DNA of 64,000 bases, taken from the NCBI GenBank assembly GCA_017471175.1, contig JAFUVS010000012.1, positions 1 to 64,000 on the forward strand, read 5' to 3'. This document shows, piece after piece, positions 27,807 to 36,540 of this stretch (positions are counted from its first letter, which is position 1; each line of letters opens with the position of its first letter). The position numbers and the translations under genes were made by a program. The notes beneath the pieces were generated by a model, which did not search any database, was not told the origin of the DNA, and saw nothing but the letters and a program-made list of their open reading frames with translations. The stretch is from Paludibacteraceae bacterium (GTDB lineage: Bacteria; Bacteroidota; Bacteroidia; Bacteroidales; Paludibacteraceae).

Positions 27807-28331
27807 ATGATGAAACGATTGATTACGTTTGGGATTTTTCTTATTTTGATACCAATAAGCGTGGAGGTAGCGAGAGGCGAAAAAGTAGAGAAAGCGTTGC
27901 CGAAACGGGGGGAGAAAGTTTTGCCAGCTATTGTGTTGCGTGATATGAACGGGAAAGAGGTGGAGATTGCTGCGTTGGGGAAGAATGGTAAGCCGGTTAT
28001 TATCAGTTTTTTTGCGACTTGGTGCAAGCCTTGTATGCGCGAGTTGGAGGCGTTGGACGATGTGTATGCGGACTGGCAGGAAGAGACGGGTGTGGAGATA
28101 TACATTGTGTCGACCGACCAGGCGCAGGACAGCCATAAGGTGAAGCCATTGGTAGATGGAAAAGGCTGGGACTTTAAGGTTCTTCTTGATCCAAGCGGGA
28201 CGTTGAAGCGGGCTATGAACGTGCAGGCAATTCCTCATATTTTTGTTATAGATAGTGCGGGTAAGATAGTTTACTCTCATTCGGGTTACACGGACGGCGA
28301 TGAAACAACGATTCAGACATATCTTCGTTAG
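27807..28331 (+). CDS. TlpA-like thioredoxin-fold thiol:disulfide oxidoreductase
   Basis: The product (about 174 residues from ATG 27807) has a signal peptide (MMKRLITFGIFLILIPISVE) and a TlpA/ResA-type thioredoxin domain with active site ATWCKPCMRE, then SFFATWC upstream strand and the cis-Pro segment QAIPHIFVID. It likely acts in the periplasm on disulfides of envelope proteins. An in-frame TTG at 27774 is a less likely start. It overlaps the next gene by 32 nt. Confidence 0.9.
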   Translation: MMKRLITFGIFLILIPISVEVARGEKVEKALPKRGEKVLPAIVLRDMNGKEVEIAALGKNGKPVIISFFATWCKPCMRELEALDDVYADWQEETGVEIYIVSTDQAQDSHKVKPLVDGKGWDFKVLLDPSGTLKRAMNVQAIPHIFVIDSAGKIVYSHSGYTDGDETTIQTYLR

Positions 28332-30042
28332 CCGTGTGTGCGGTACGGTCAGTCGTCTGTCGGGTTTGTCGGCAGACGCTGTTCTTAAATCGGTTCTGAT
28401 ATTTATATTTTTCACTATATCGGTTCGGTCCGTGGAGGCGGAGAAGCGTTGGTGGTTGAGCGGCGGTGTGGAGCACGAGAGTTTGTTTCCGACCAAAGAT
28501 GCCGCCTCGCTTCGCAGTGTGCAGCGCGCCAAGTGGGCAAAGACAGACCATTTGAGCAATTCGTATTTGGACTTGTCGTTGCACTATGTGAATGACACGA
28601 ACAGGGTCGGTTTTCGCGAGTTGCGTATTGATATGCGTGGTGAGTTGATGCAGTGGCCGTTGCCGGGTTATGAAGCGGGTTTTCGGGGGTATGGTTTAGG
28701 GCATCTGAGTGTGGGTGCTGCTTTTGATTGGGGCGAAGTGAGTGCGGGTGATGTGTATGGTCAATTCGGTTCGGGCTTGGTGCTGAATCTGTATGAGGAC
28801 AGGACAATGGGAATAGACAATTCGCTGCGGGGTGCGAAGATTATCGTATCGCCTTACAGGGGGATTAAACTGACGGCATTGGGTGGCAAGCAGCGGAGGT
28901 ACTGGGACTGCTACACGGACGGAGCGTGGGGCTGGAATTACGGACGGGATGCAGCGATGGGTGCAGATGTGGAGATGAATATGGAAGAGTGGTCGCGAGG
29001 GTTGCGCGAAAGGGATATATCATTGTCGTTCGGGGGAAGTTATGTAATACGTTATCAGGCGGATGATACGATAATGACGGTGATAGACGGCGGGTTGTAC
29101 CGTTACCGACTGCCCGGATGGGTGGGTGCGGGTGAGGTACGTGCCGAGTGGCAGATGAAGGGTTGGAACGTGCTGCTTGAATATGCGATGAAGGGAAATG
29201 ACCCGACGTATGAGAATGGTTTCAGTTATCGGAACGGGAACGCTTGGTTGGTATCGGCGGGTTATTCGCGGAAGGGGTTGGCAGTGTTGGCACAGGTACG
29301 TCGTTCGGACAATATGGCTTTTCGTTCGCGCCGCGAATGCGTGGGTATAGCCGGTAGGCTGAATCACATGCCCGCCTTTGCGCAGCAGCATACCTACGCC
29401 TTGCCGAGTCTGTATGCCTACGCGACGCAATACAGCGGGGGCGAATGGGCTTTTCAGGGAGAGGTTATTTATTCGTTCGCTCGAAAGACGGCGATGGGCG
29501 GCAAATATGGTACGACGCTGAAACTGAACGGTTCGCACATACGGGGTGCAAGAGGCGAAGGGGAGTACTACACGGATGTGAATGTGGAGTTGGAGAAACG
29601 GTTGAGTCGGCGTTGGACGCTGAATGCGATGCTGATGTACCAAGGGTTCAATATGAAAGTCGTGGAGGGCAAAGGCGGAATGGTACGGTCAGGAATTGCG
29701 GTGTTGGATGCGCAGGTTCATATAAGTAATAATGTGTCAATAAGGGGCGAGTTGCAGTACCTTTATACGAGGGATGATATGGGTCAGTGGTGTTTTGCGC
29801 TGTGCGAGTTGTCACTGTACAAGGAGTGGACTGTCAGCGGTGAGTGGATGTACAACATAGGGGGTACTGCGGAGGCTGAAAAGGAGCATTTTTATACGGC
29901 GGCATTGACTTATACGCACGATGCGCATCGTGTGATGGCGGGATATACGAAGACGTTGGAGGGATATAACTGTTCGGGGGGCGTTTGCCGGTTTGTACCT
30001 CGTCAGGAAGGAGTAAAAATAAGTTATAACTACACGTGGTAA
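28300..30042 (+). CDS. DUF6029-family outer-membrane barrel protein
   Basis: The 580-residue protein has a late hydrophobic signal segment (about residues 28-47, ending SVEA), followed by many alternating amphipathic beta strands (GFRELRIDMRGE, GHLSVGAAFDWGEVSAGDVY, GFGSGLVLNLYED-like text) and an aromatic C terminus (KISYNYTW), as in outer-membrane barrels. It resembles the Bacteroidota family DUF6029, of unknown function. It is translationally coupled to the TlpA-like gene and followed by Omp28-like genes. Confidence 0.75.
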   Translation: MKQRFRHIFVSRVCGTVSRLSGLSADAVLKSVLIFIFFTISVRSVEAEKRWWLSGGVEHESLFPTKDAASLRSVQRAKWAKTDHLSNSYLDLSLHYVNDTNRVGFRELRIDMRGELMQWPLPGYEAGFRGYGLGHLSVGAAFDWGEVSAGDVYGQFGSGLVLNLYEDRTMGIDNSLRGAKIIVSPYRGIKLTALGGKQRRYWDCYTDGAWGWNYGRDAAMGADVEMNMEEWSRGLRERDISLSFGGSYVIRYQADDTIMTVIDGGLYRYRLPGWVGAGEVRAEWQMKGWNVLLEYAMKGNDPTYENGFSYRNGNAWLVSAGYSRKGLAVLAQVRRSDNMAFRSRRECVGIAGRLNHMPAFAQQHTYALPSLYAYATQYSGGEWAFQGEVIYSFARKTAMGGKYGTTLKLNGSHIRGARGEGEYYTDVNVELEKRLSRRWTLNAMLMYQGFNMKVVEGKGGMVRSGIAVLDAQVHISNNVSIRGELQYLYTRDDMGQWCFALCELSLYKEWTVSGEWMYNIGGTAEAEKEHFYTAALTYTHDAHRVMAGYTKTLEGYNCSGGVCRFVPRQEGVKISYNYTW

Positions 30043-30044
30043 GG

Positions 30045-30908
30045 ATGAGAGGGGTGTATTATTTCTATCAAGATATGACGCTGCGCGGGCTGATACGATT
30101 GGCGTTGTGTGTGCTGCAGACGGGGGTGTTGCTGTGCGGTTGTGAGACGATACCTGAGGGTGAGCGTCTGATACCGATGTCGAAGGTCGGCGGTGCGCGG
30201 GTGCATGTGTTGGTGGAATACACGGGTTTTCGCTGTGTGAACTGTCCTACGGCGGCAGGCGTTGCGGAGGAGTTACGGCAGGTATATGGCAAACAGTTGG
30301 TAGTGGTATCGATGCATCCCGGGAGCAATCCGTTCACGCACGGCAAATACGATTACACATGCGAGGAGGCGGACGAATGTTATCGGTGGATGGGTGGGAT
30401 GTCAACGACTCCGTTACCGACGGGCAATTTGGACTTCGGTGCTTCGGGAAGCGGTTATTTCAGTGATTACCACGAGTGGGCGAGTCTGTTGGCTGGTGCA
30501 GAGACAGGTGTGGTACCTCATTTGGAGGCATACGCATCGGCAGACACGATAAGCGGGGCTGTACGTTTGCGCGTGGAAGCGTCAGCGACCGTTGAGACGG
30601 CGGCCCGGATGGCGGTATGGCTGACGGAGGACAGTGTGCGGGGCGTGCAGGCGATGACGGACGGAGGGGTGGATACGGCTTATTATCACAGGCATCTGTT
30701 GCGGGAGGCGTTGGATCACGAACCGTTCGGGAAAGAGGTGGTGATAGGGCGGCAGGCGAGTACCTTCCAATATAGGTTTGAGTTGGCGAAGGGGTATCGT
30801 CCGCGTCAGTGCCGACTGATTGTTTTACTGATGGATAAAGAGGACAGACATATAATACAAGCGTATGAGACGGAAATGGATTTTAGCATCGTTGATGCTG
30901 TTGAGTAG
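30045..30908 (+). CDS. Omp28-related lipoprotein with CxxC
   Basis: The product (about 287 residues) has a lipoprotein signal if translation begins at the ATG at 30075 (MTLRGLIRLALCVLQTGVLL, lipobox LCGC); an ATG at 30045, 2 nt after the previous stop, is equally possible. The Omp28-like domain starts with VLVEYTGFRCVNCPTAAGVA, a thioredoxin-like CxxC segment, and continues STTPLPTGNLDFG. The exact role of Omp28 proteins is unknown. Its end overlaps the next gene by 44 nt. Confidence 0.78.
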   Translation: MRGVYYFYQDMTLRGLIRLALCVLQTGVLLCGCETIPEGERLIPMSKVGGARVHVLVEYTGFRCVNCPTAAGVAEELRQVYGKQLVVVSMHPGSNPFTHGKYDYTCEEADECYRWMGGMSTTPLPTGNLDFGASGSGYFSDYHEWASLLAGAETGVVPHLEAYASADTISGAVRLRVEASATVETAARMAVWLTEDSVRGVQAMTDGGVDTAYYHRHLLREALDHEPFGKEVVIGRQASTFQYRFELAKGYRPRQCRLIVLLMDKEDRHIIQAYETEMDFSIVDAVE

Positions 30909-31434
30909 TGTGGCTAACGCCCTTGTAGTGAACGTAAATGGGTATGGGATGATCCCCGAAGAGGGTCTGACGATTGCGGTTCGTGAGGCGCGAGAGGATG
31001 CTTTGACGGGCAGGATGCAGATGCGTTTGGACGGTACGGTGGAGAGCGCGGGGGCATTGACGGTGGAGATTCGCCGCAGTCGTGCGGGTTTGCGGGATGA
31101 GTTCTGCTGTGCGGATCGGTGTCAAGCGGGCAATGGCGAGCGGGAAGAGGAGTTGCATTTTGCACATAGCGGGTCGGCATCGTGGTTTGCGCACTATGAG
31201 CCTGAGGGTGATTCGGAGGAGACGGTGGTCTATACGTTTACGGGGGATGGAGAAACGAGGGTTCTGACCGTTCGGTATCAATACTCGCTGACGGATATGG
31301 ATGCGATTTATACCAGCGAGGGGACTTCTGCCCTACCCTATTCGGTGTGCTATACGCTGACGGGTGTGCCGGTGTCTGACAAGCGGTCAGCAAGGGGAAT
31401 CTGCATACAAAAGGGGAAGAAGACACTATACTAA
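30865..31434 (+). CDS. Small secreted protein with T9SS-type tail
   Basis: The 189-residue protein has a signal peptide (MRRKWILASLMLLSSVANA), a beta-rich middle with a CC-x3-C cysteine group (EFCCADRCQ), and a tail reading CYTLTGVPVSDKRSARGICI then QKGKKTLY. Such tails (G-I-x-I-x-x-G-K-K) are typical short C-terminal sorting signals of the type IX secretion system. The protein is not otherwise recognised. Coupling to both Omp28-like genes suggests a shared surface function. Confidence 0.6.
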   Translation: MRRKWILASLMLLSSVANALVVNVNGYGMIPEEGLTIAVREAREDALTGRMQMRLDGTVESAGALTVEIRRSRAGLRDEFCCADRCQAGNGEREEELHFAHSGSASWFAHYEPEGDSEETVVYTFTGDGETRVLTVRYQYSLTDMDAIYTSEGTSALPYSVCYTLTGVPVSDKRSARGICIQKGKKTLY

Positions 31435-31446
31435 CGCAGAGAAAAT

Positions 31447-32847
31447 ATGAACTTACTAATACAAAAGATGATGAAAAACAATTTACTTGTATGGTTCGGC
31501 GCGGTTGCGCTGTGCATTGCTTTGAGCGGTTGCGAGAAGAAAGAAGCGGAGCAATCGGAACAGCCCGGTACGAATACTCCGACGGGGAATGAGATTCCTG
31601 CGTCTTTTCCGAAGAAACACCTGATAGAGGAGTTTACGGGTCAGGACTGCGGTTACTGCCCGAGCGGGATGGATGCGATCAGCCAGTTTGTGAACGGTAG
31701 CGGCAACTGGGTTACCGTCCTTCACCACTACGGTTTCAAGCCGGATCATTTTTCGGTGGCGGGGAGCAACAAAATTATGACGCAGCTGAACGTGGATGGT
31801 GCTCCGAGCGTCAGTGTGGATCGACAAAACGTAAACTATACGGTAGGCAACGGATATATCTATCATCCGACGTACCTCAACAAGATGGATGCGACCCAGT
31901 TTGCTGCAACGACATACGCATCGGTAATAATCACGAATAAATACAATGCTTCGACACGTCAACTGGACGTAACGGTGACGGGTGCGCTATGCCGGGCCTA
32001 CAGTCAAAATCTGATGCTTACCGTATTAGTAAAGGAAAGCGGTATGATTGATTATCAGCAAGACTACGACAACACATTTGAGGGTTGGGAGCAGTTCCGT
32101 CATGCGAATGCCGTCCGCGTGTTCTTGAGTAATGAGAAAGGGGACACAGTGCTTGTGGATGGTACTCGTCACTACAAAGCGACCTACAGCACAACACTGC
32201 GTGGCGAATGGAAAGCGGAGAACTGTATGGTGGTGGCATTCTTGAGCGAGGGATTCAGTCCTGTGGTGCAAACAGAAGAGCAGCCTGTGGTGGCAGGTAC
32301 GAAAGGCGGTTCGGACTTGGTGCACTGCGGTATAAAAGCCGTAGAAGTGCCGGATTATTATCCGGAGCCGGATGCAGTGACGGGTGCGAGTACCTTTACG
32401 GGCAACAGCGTAGAGACGATGACAGTGTCGGAAGCCTCCTGCATATCTCGCGGGAACGGGATTAGCGTGTGGGATTTACGCGCGTACAATGCAGCCACGA
32501 TAGTGGATGTAAGGAATAAACAGTGCATGCCTTACGTTTATCTGTTAGTGATTACATCCGACAAAGCGGCTACCATTCCTGCCGGCACGTACGCAATCAA
32601 TAGTTCGTTCACGGCCGGGAGCGTGTATGCGGGTTATCGCGATGACAGCAAGCAAACGGTAGAGGGTAGTCGTTTCTTCTTTATTGACTACTCCCGATTC
32701 CAGGATGGGCGCATCTCGTACTATAACGAGTGGATGGTAGCCGAAGGCGAGATGACGATTGCATCGGACGGTACGTGGACTTTGGATGCGCATACGCTGA
32801 ACGGTTCGTCGCTGCGGTTGAAGGGCGTGAAGGCGATACAGTACTGA
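31447..32847 (+). CDS. Omp28-related lipoprotein
   Basis: The 466-residue protein has a lipoprotein signal (VWFGAVALCIALSGC) and an Omp28 domain with HLIEEFTGQDCGYCPSGMDA, including a CGYC motif, and APSVSVDRQNV. A longer C-terminal beta-rich region follows. ATGs at 31447, 31468 and 31471 are all possible; 31468 gives a shorter signal peptide. It is the last gene of the tlpA locus. No clear terminator is seen directly after it. Confidence 0.82.
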   Translation: MNLLIQKMMKNNLLVWFGAVALCIALSGCEKKEAEQSEQPGTNTPTGNEIPASFPKKHLIEEFTGQDCGYCPSGMDAISQFVNGSGNWVTVLHHYGFKPDHFSVAGSNKIMTQLNVDGAPSVSVDRQNVNYTVGNGYIYHPTYLNKMDATQFAATTYASVIITNKYNASTRQLDVTVTGALCRAYSQNLMLTVLVKESGMIDYQQDYDNTFEGWEQFRHANAVRVFLSNEKGDTVLVDGTRHYKATYSTTLRGEWKAENCMVVAFLSEGFSPVVQTEEQPVVAGTKGGSDLVHCGIKAVEVPDYYPEPDAVTGASTFTGNSVETMTVSEASCISRGNGISVWDLRAYNAATIVDVRNKQCMPYVYLLVITSDKAATIPAGTYAINSSFTAGSVYAGYRDDSKQTVEGSRFFFIDYSRFQDGRISYYNEWMVAEGEMTIASDGTWTLDAHTLNGSSLRLKGVKAIQY

Positions 32848-33025
32848 TGGAGATGGAATAATGAGAAATGTGCGGAAATGTGGGTTAAACCCGAGAAGAG
32901 TTACTGCGTGAGTCTCATCTCAATGATAACGCTGTGTTCGTAAGGCAAGTGATACGTGCAGACGATCTGTTTTATCCTTAAGGGTTCTTTGCTTTAAGTC
33001 GGGCGTAGATGGTGGCACGGACAAA
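32848..33025. other. Gene-free stretch before the groEL remnant
   Basis: No supported gene, promoter or strong hairpin is seen in this part of the 860 bp gap between the Omp28-like gene and the small ORF at 33711. The rest of the gap holds the groEL remnant, a terminator-like hairpin, a micro-repeat block and a promoter-leader module, each listed separately. Confidence 0.5.
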
Positions 33026-33110
33026 GGCATCGAAGACGGGCGACCAAGCCGGTGTGGTTGATCCCGCCAAGGTGGCCCGCGTAGCACTTGAGAACGCTGC
33101 TTCAAAGGCG
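33026..33110 (+). pseudogene. groEL: groEL remnant with internal deletion
   Basis: About 28 nt match groEL 26090-26116 (ASKTGDQAG), then the sequence jumps directly to text matching groEL from 27329 ([18 protein letters not shown]). The junction is AAGCCGGTG, a 9 nt word present at both places in the intact gene (26108-26116 and 27329-27337). The implied deletion is 1,221 bp, exactly 407 codons. Several substitutions show that it has aged or came from a diverged copy. A hairpin related to the groEL terminator follows about 110 nt later. Confidence 0.8.
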
Positions 33111-33218
33111 GAAGAAGTACATGTCCGGGACCGATGTATCCATCAACAACGGGCAATCCCAGTGGCGGCGGTCGTGCCAACAGCCCCTCACACAAGTAAT
33201 CAATCAGGCTAACTGAAA

Positions 33219-33263
33219 AAAGAAATCAGCGCACTTTCAATTGAGAGTGCGCTGATTTCTTTT
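33219..33263 (+). terminator. Terminator-like hairpin after the groEL remnant
   Basis: AAAGAAATCAGCGCACTTTC pairs almost perfectly with the sequence ending at 33263, and the outer arm ends in TTTCTTTT. The inner stem (GCGCACTYTCA) is shared with the groEL terminator, so it may be part of the same ancient duplication. Confidence 0.75.
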
Positions 33264-33314
33264 ATGTGAAACACTATACGAACGGCTCATAACAGGGACA
33301 TTACAGATACAAAA

Positions 33315-33390
33315 CAGCAAGCAACTCCGTAGGATAACCGATAGATAACCGAAGGATAACCGAAGGATAGTGCTTATCTCACCGTAGTCT
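33315..33390. repeat. GGATAACCGA micro-repeat block, copy A
   Basis: CAGCAAGCAACTCCGTAGGA begins a block with several GGATAACCGA-type words, ending GATAGTGCTTATCT. A related block is at 36235-36293. Each block lies about 200-230 nt upstream of a promoter-hairpin leader, so both belong to a duplicated module. Confidence 0.75.
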
Positions 33391-33495
33391 TACCGTAGTC
33401 TCACCGAATGCACAGCGGCTGACTGAACCTGAAAAGGTTGCCTCCTTTCCTAAACTTGCAAAAGGTCGATGTTTGGCACTTTCTTGTTCTTTTTC

Positions 33496-33595
33496 TTGCA
33501 TATCTCAATAAAATAGCAGTACCTTTGCAGCGTCCTTTGAGGGTACGCACTCGTCCCGCGTGCGGCTCAAACAAAGAGACAACAACTTTGTTATA
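33496..33595 (+). promoter_or_regulatory. Promoter with two-hairpin leader, copy A
   Basis: TTG (33496-33498), 21 nt and TACCTTTGCAGCGTC (33520 on) form a promoter. The leader then holds a GCAC/GTGC hairpin (33547-33563) followed by GGCTC, and an AACAAAG/CTTTGTT inverted repeat (33570-33592). Copy B at 36441-36540 has the same layout and near-identical text. It probably drives the small ORF at 33711 and the endonuclease gene. Confidence 0.75.
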
Positions 33596-33710
33596 TAGAA
33601 TCCCGAAGTCACAAAGCCGATGGAGATACAGCACTTGCATAGTATTTAATGAATAATATTGTTAATACGCATTATACAAAAGACTTATTTCTTCTATAAC
33701 AATCAGTAAC

Positions 33711-34013
33711 ATGAAGGACTTCTGGCTTTTTTTGAAAGGGAACAAGATTTTCATTGTGCATTCCGTATTGTGGCTTCTTCTTTTCGGGCTTTTTGTGCTC
33801 TGCTTGATTGACAACAAGTTTATCAGTCCGTATTCTTCTATGAATCACCTTACATTCAAGGGGATTATAGACCGCGAACAGGGCATTGTTGAGATAACCG
33901 CTGTCCACAACCGCGAAATGAAAGCCCTGCCTCTCCCCTTCGGCTCTGATGTGGAGGTTCTTGCAACTGCCACAATTGGGGCCGCCATTGCCCCAATTAG
34001 AAAGAAATATTAA
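33711..34013 (+). CDS. Small membrane protein, unknown function
   Basis: The 100-residue frame predicts one membrane helix (about residues 14-34, FIVHSVLWLLLFGLFVLCLI) after a short charged start, and a C-terminal extracytoplasmic part with repeated ATATIGAAIAP-like hydrophobic text. It resembles no family that I recognise. It lies about 110 nt after the leader module and 130 nt before a secreted nuclease, in the right orientation for co-transcription. It may not be a real gene. Confidence 0.4.
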   Translation: MKDFWLFLKGNKIFIVHSVLWLLLFGLFVLCLIDNKFISPYSSMNHLTFKGIIDREQGIVEITAVHNREMKALPLPFGSDVEVLATATIGAAIAPIRKKY

Positions 34014-34142
34014 CAAAATAAATGTCCGTTAACCATGTTTATTGAACAATTGGTATATGCGCGTGATATATTGCTTTCACGCATCAATCCTGCCGCCGTT
34101 TCGCACCGCACGGGCGGAACCGGGAACTTACAACCAGCACTC

Positions 34143-35783
34143 ATGAAAAGGATTATGATGTTTCTCGCGCTCAGTCTGTCAGTGGTATTCCCATCCAATG
34201 CCGAAAAGGAGGTTTCGCTTGACGATAATTACTATTCGGTCAGCGAAATTTATCAGATATATACGGATCTGGGTCTGGCAAGCGGCGCGACATCCACACA
34301 GTCATACACGGTGCGCGGCTATGTTACCAAGTGGGAAAGCGGCTATCCCGATTTTCAGAACGGACAATTCTATATAGATGACTCTGCCGATGGTTCCACC
34401 TCTAAAATGTGTTGCTTCAGGCTGAAAGCGGATAACGATGATGACAAGCATGCCTTGAATACGGGCGACTATATCGAGGCAACTGCCATGTTGAAGAATT
34501 ACAATGGAAAGGCGGAACTGGTAAACGGCACGTATCATGTGGTCATGCCCCCGACCGTCAATTACTCGTTGCTGATAATGGCGGATGAAGGAGGCACTGT
34601 CAACTCTTCGGTCAACGGGACATACGAGTCTGGAGACCAAGTGATTGTTTCTGCCACACCGGATGCGGGGTATGTTTTCACCGGCTGGAGTGACGGGAAT
34701 ACGGACAATCCGCGTGTCGTCACCATGACAGGAGACATCAGTCTGGTGGCATTCTTTGAGAAGGCACAGCAGGACAATTGCACCTATTCATCGCTGCAGG
34801 GGTTGAAAAACAAGGCATTGCTGTCTTCTTTACATTCGTTGATTGCCGATCATACTGTCCTGTCTTATGACGATGTGCGTGGCGACCGTGCAAATGTGGA
34901 CATTAACGCCGACGGTAATATCTGGGATATCTATTCCGATTGTTCTTTTTCGCCCAAGGGGTATTGTCGTGGCAGCGACGGTTTTGCAGAGTGTGAGTGC
35001 TACAACCGCGAACACGCCTTGCCCAAGTCGTGGTGGGGAGGCAGTGATACCGAACCCATGTACACCGACCTGTATCATATCTTCCCTACCGATTTCGAAG
35101 CCAACAGCAACCGTTCGGCATGGCCCTATGGCGAGGTGACAGGCACTGTGGAATGGAGCAACAGCCTCGGCAGCAAAGTGGGGTACGGCACGTTTGGCAG
35201 TTCGGGAAACAACTATGTCTTTGAACCTGTTGACGAGTATAAGGGCGACCTTGCCCGTGTCTATTTCTATATGATAACCTGTTACAATGACAAGAATTTC
35301 ACAGCAGGAGGCAAGGGCTACCAGATGTTCACATATTCCAATAGTACGGCGGGCTTCACCTCCAAAGCCTTGACCCTGCTGCTCAAGTGGCATCGGCAGG
35401 ACCCTGTATCAAAGAAAGAGACTGAACGGAACAATGCCGTGTCGCTCAAACAGCATAACACCAACCCGTTTGTTGAGGACCCGAATCTGGTGGAGTTTAT
35501 CTGGGGCAAGTGGAAGAATGAGGCATATACGTGCAACGCTTCAGGGACGGATGTGCGCCCTGTTCAGGAGGAGAATATACAAATCAATGTTGTAGGAGGA
35601 CGTTTGACTATCCGCTCTGACCGTTATATGGATATTCGGATTTACGATATTACAGGTCGTGAGATGAGGTCTCTGTCCGCTGACGGTCATGCTGACATCT
35701 CCCTTCCGACCGGCTTGTACCTTGTCTGTGTCAACAATCTCGTTCAGAAGGTAATGATACCCTCGCTCTGCTTGATGAATTAG
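34143..35783 (+). CDS. Secreted endonuclease I with OB, B-repeat and T9SS sorting domains
   Basis: The product (546 residues from ATG 34143) has a signal peptide (MKRIMMFLALSLSVVFPSNA), an OB-fold-like domain (about 30-135; YTVRGYVTKWESG), an InlB-type B-repeat (about 140-205; GYVFTGWSDGNTDN), an endonuclease I domain (about 215-470) with the His-Cys-type catalytic motif NREHALPKSWW (His291), and a C-terminal type A sorting domain (IYDITGREMRSL to LPTGLYLVCV). It should be exported by T9SS and cut DNA or RNA outside the cell. The long upstream frame (from 34035) is unlikely to be translated. Confidence 0.88.
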   Translation: MKRIMMFLALSLSVVFPSNAEKEVSLDDNYYSVSEIYQIYTDLGLASGATSTQSYTVRGYVTKWESGYPDFQNGQFYIDDSADGSTSKMCCFRLKADNDDDKHALNTGDYIEATAMLKNYNGKAELVNGTYHVVMPPTVNYSLLIMADEGGTVNSSVNGTYESGDQVIVSATPDAGYVFTGWSDGNTDNPRVVTMTGDISLVAFFEKAQQDNCTYSSLQGLKNKALLSSLHSLIADHTVLSYDDVRGDRANVDINADGNIWDIYSDCSFSPKGYCRGSDGFAECECYNREHALPKSWWGGSDTEPMYTDLYHIFPTDFEANSNRSAWPYGEVTGTVEWSNSLGSKVGYGTFGSSGNNYVFEPVDEYKGDLARVYFYMITCYNDKNFTAGGKGYQMFTYSNSTAGFTSKALTLLLKWHRQDPVSKKETERNNAVSLKQHNTNPFVEDPNLVEFIWGKWKNEAYTCNASGTDVRPVQEENIQINVVGGRLTIRSDRYMDIRIYDITGREMRSLSADGHADISLPTGLYLVCVNNLVQKVMIPSLCLMN

Positions 35784-36144
35784 CGGAAATAGCTACACCC
35801 CACGGATAGCCTTCTGCCTTTTTCTTTTATTGCCTGAGAATTTAATTCGCAGCCCTTTCGTCTCTTGCAGCGGCTGGTAGCCGCTTTCTTCTATGTTTAT
35901 TGCGTCTGAATATTATTCGGACATCGGCTCCCCAGAGCCGCTTTTCACTTCGTCAATTCCCCCCGAAATAATCGTGCCCTTGCGGCTAAGAATCTGATTC
36001 GGGTTCAAAACGTATGTCCATTTCGCGGCAATTGTATTGCCGCAGAGCCTTCTTCGTATTCCGCCAATTGTCAATCCGCATAGCTTCGTCCATTTTGCCG
36101 AATAGTATTCGGCGTTTTGCTTCTTCTTTGTAGGCTGTCAGCCT
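35784..36144. repeat. Palindrome array I
   Basis: This non-coding stretch after the endonuclease gene contains short palindromes joined by pyrimidine-rich linkers: 35870-35884 GCGGCTGGTAGCCGC, 35904-35922 GTCTGAATATTATTCGGAC, 35925-35940 CGGCTCCCCAGAGCCG, 36025-36043, 36097-36113 GCCGAATAGTATTCGGC and 36132-36144 AGGCTGTCAGCCT. Linkers such as TTTATTGCGTC and CTTCTTTGT recur. Arrays II and III have the same design. Confidence 0.75.
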
Positions 36145-36149
36145 GCACT

Positions 36150-36293
36150 TGTATATTCAGCATCCAACACTCAGTCATCAACATTCACTCACCAACACGC
36201 AATTATCAACTATCAATTGTCAATTATCAATTAACAGCGCAGCAAGCAACACCGTAGGATAACCGAAGGATAGCCGTATGATAGTGCTTATCT
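36150..36293. repeat. Micro-repeat block, copy B
   Basis: From 36150 to 36235 the sequence consists of short repeated words (CATCCAACACTCAGTCATCA, then ATCAACTATCAATTGTCAAT). From 36235 to 36293 it carries CAGCAAGCAACACCGTAGGA and GGATAACCGA-type words ending GATAGTGCTTATCTT, the counterpart of 33315-33390. Confidence 0.7.
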
Positions 36294-36440
36294 TAAGCTG
36301 TTCTACCCGTTGACTAAACCTTGACTGTCATCCGACTTATGATAGAAAAACAGCTTCGCTCAATCACAATAAGCAGAGCACCAAAACAGTATTATTTTAA
36401 GGCAGTACAACTGACAAAACCAATTTATTGTGCTTTTTAT

Positions 36441-36540
36441 TTTGATATGTGCTGAAAAAACAGTATCTTTGCAGCGTCATTTAGGGTACGCACTCGTCCG
36501 AGTGCGGCTCTAACAAAGAGAAAAATAACTTTGTTATATC
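36441..36540 (+). promoter_or_regulatory. Promoter with two-hairpin leader, copy B
   Basis: TTTG (36441-36444), 19 nt and TATCTTTGCAGCGTC (36464 on) form a promoter. The leader has a perfect hairpin GCACTCGTCCGAGTGC (36492-36507), then GGCTC and an AACAAAG/CTTTGTT inverted repeat (36514-36537). The insertion-sequence remnant begins directly after CTTTGTTATA, so the module is cut off from the downstream AbiH-like gene. Confidence 0.75.

Noticed and set aside
33009..33212. A 67-codon frame as a new small gene
   Set aside because: Most of it is the groEL remnant, and the rest has no similarity or start signal.
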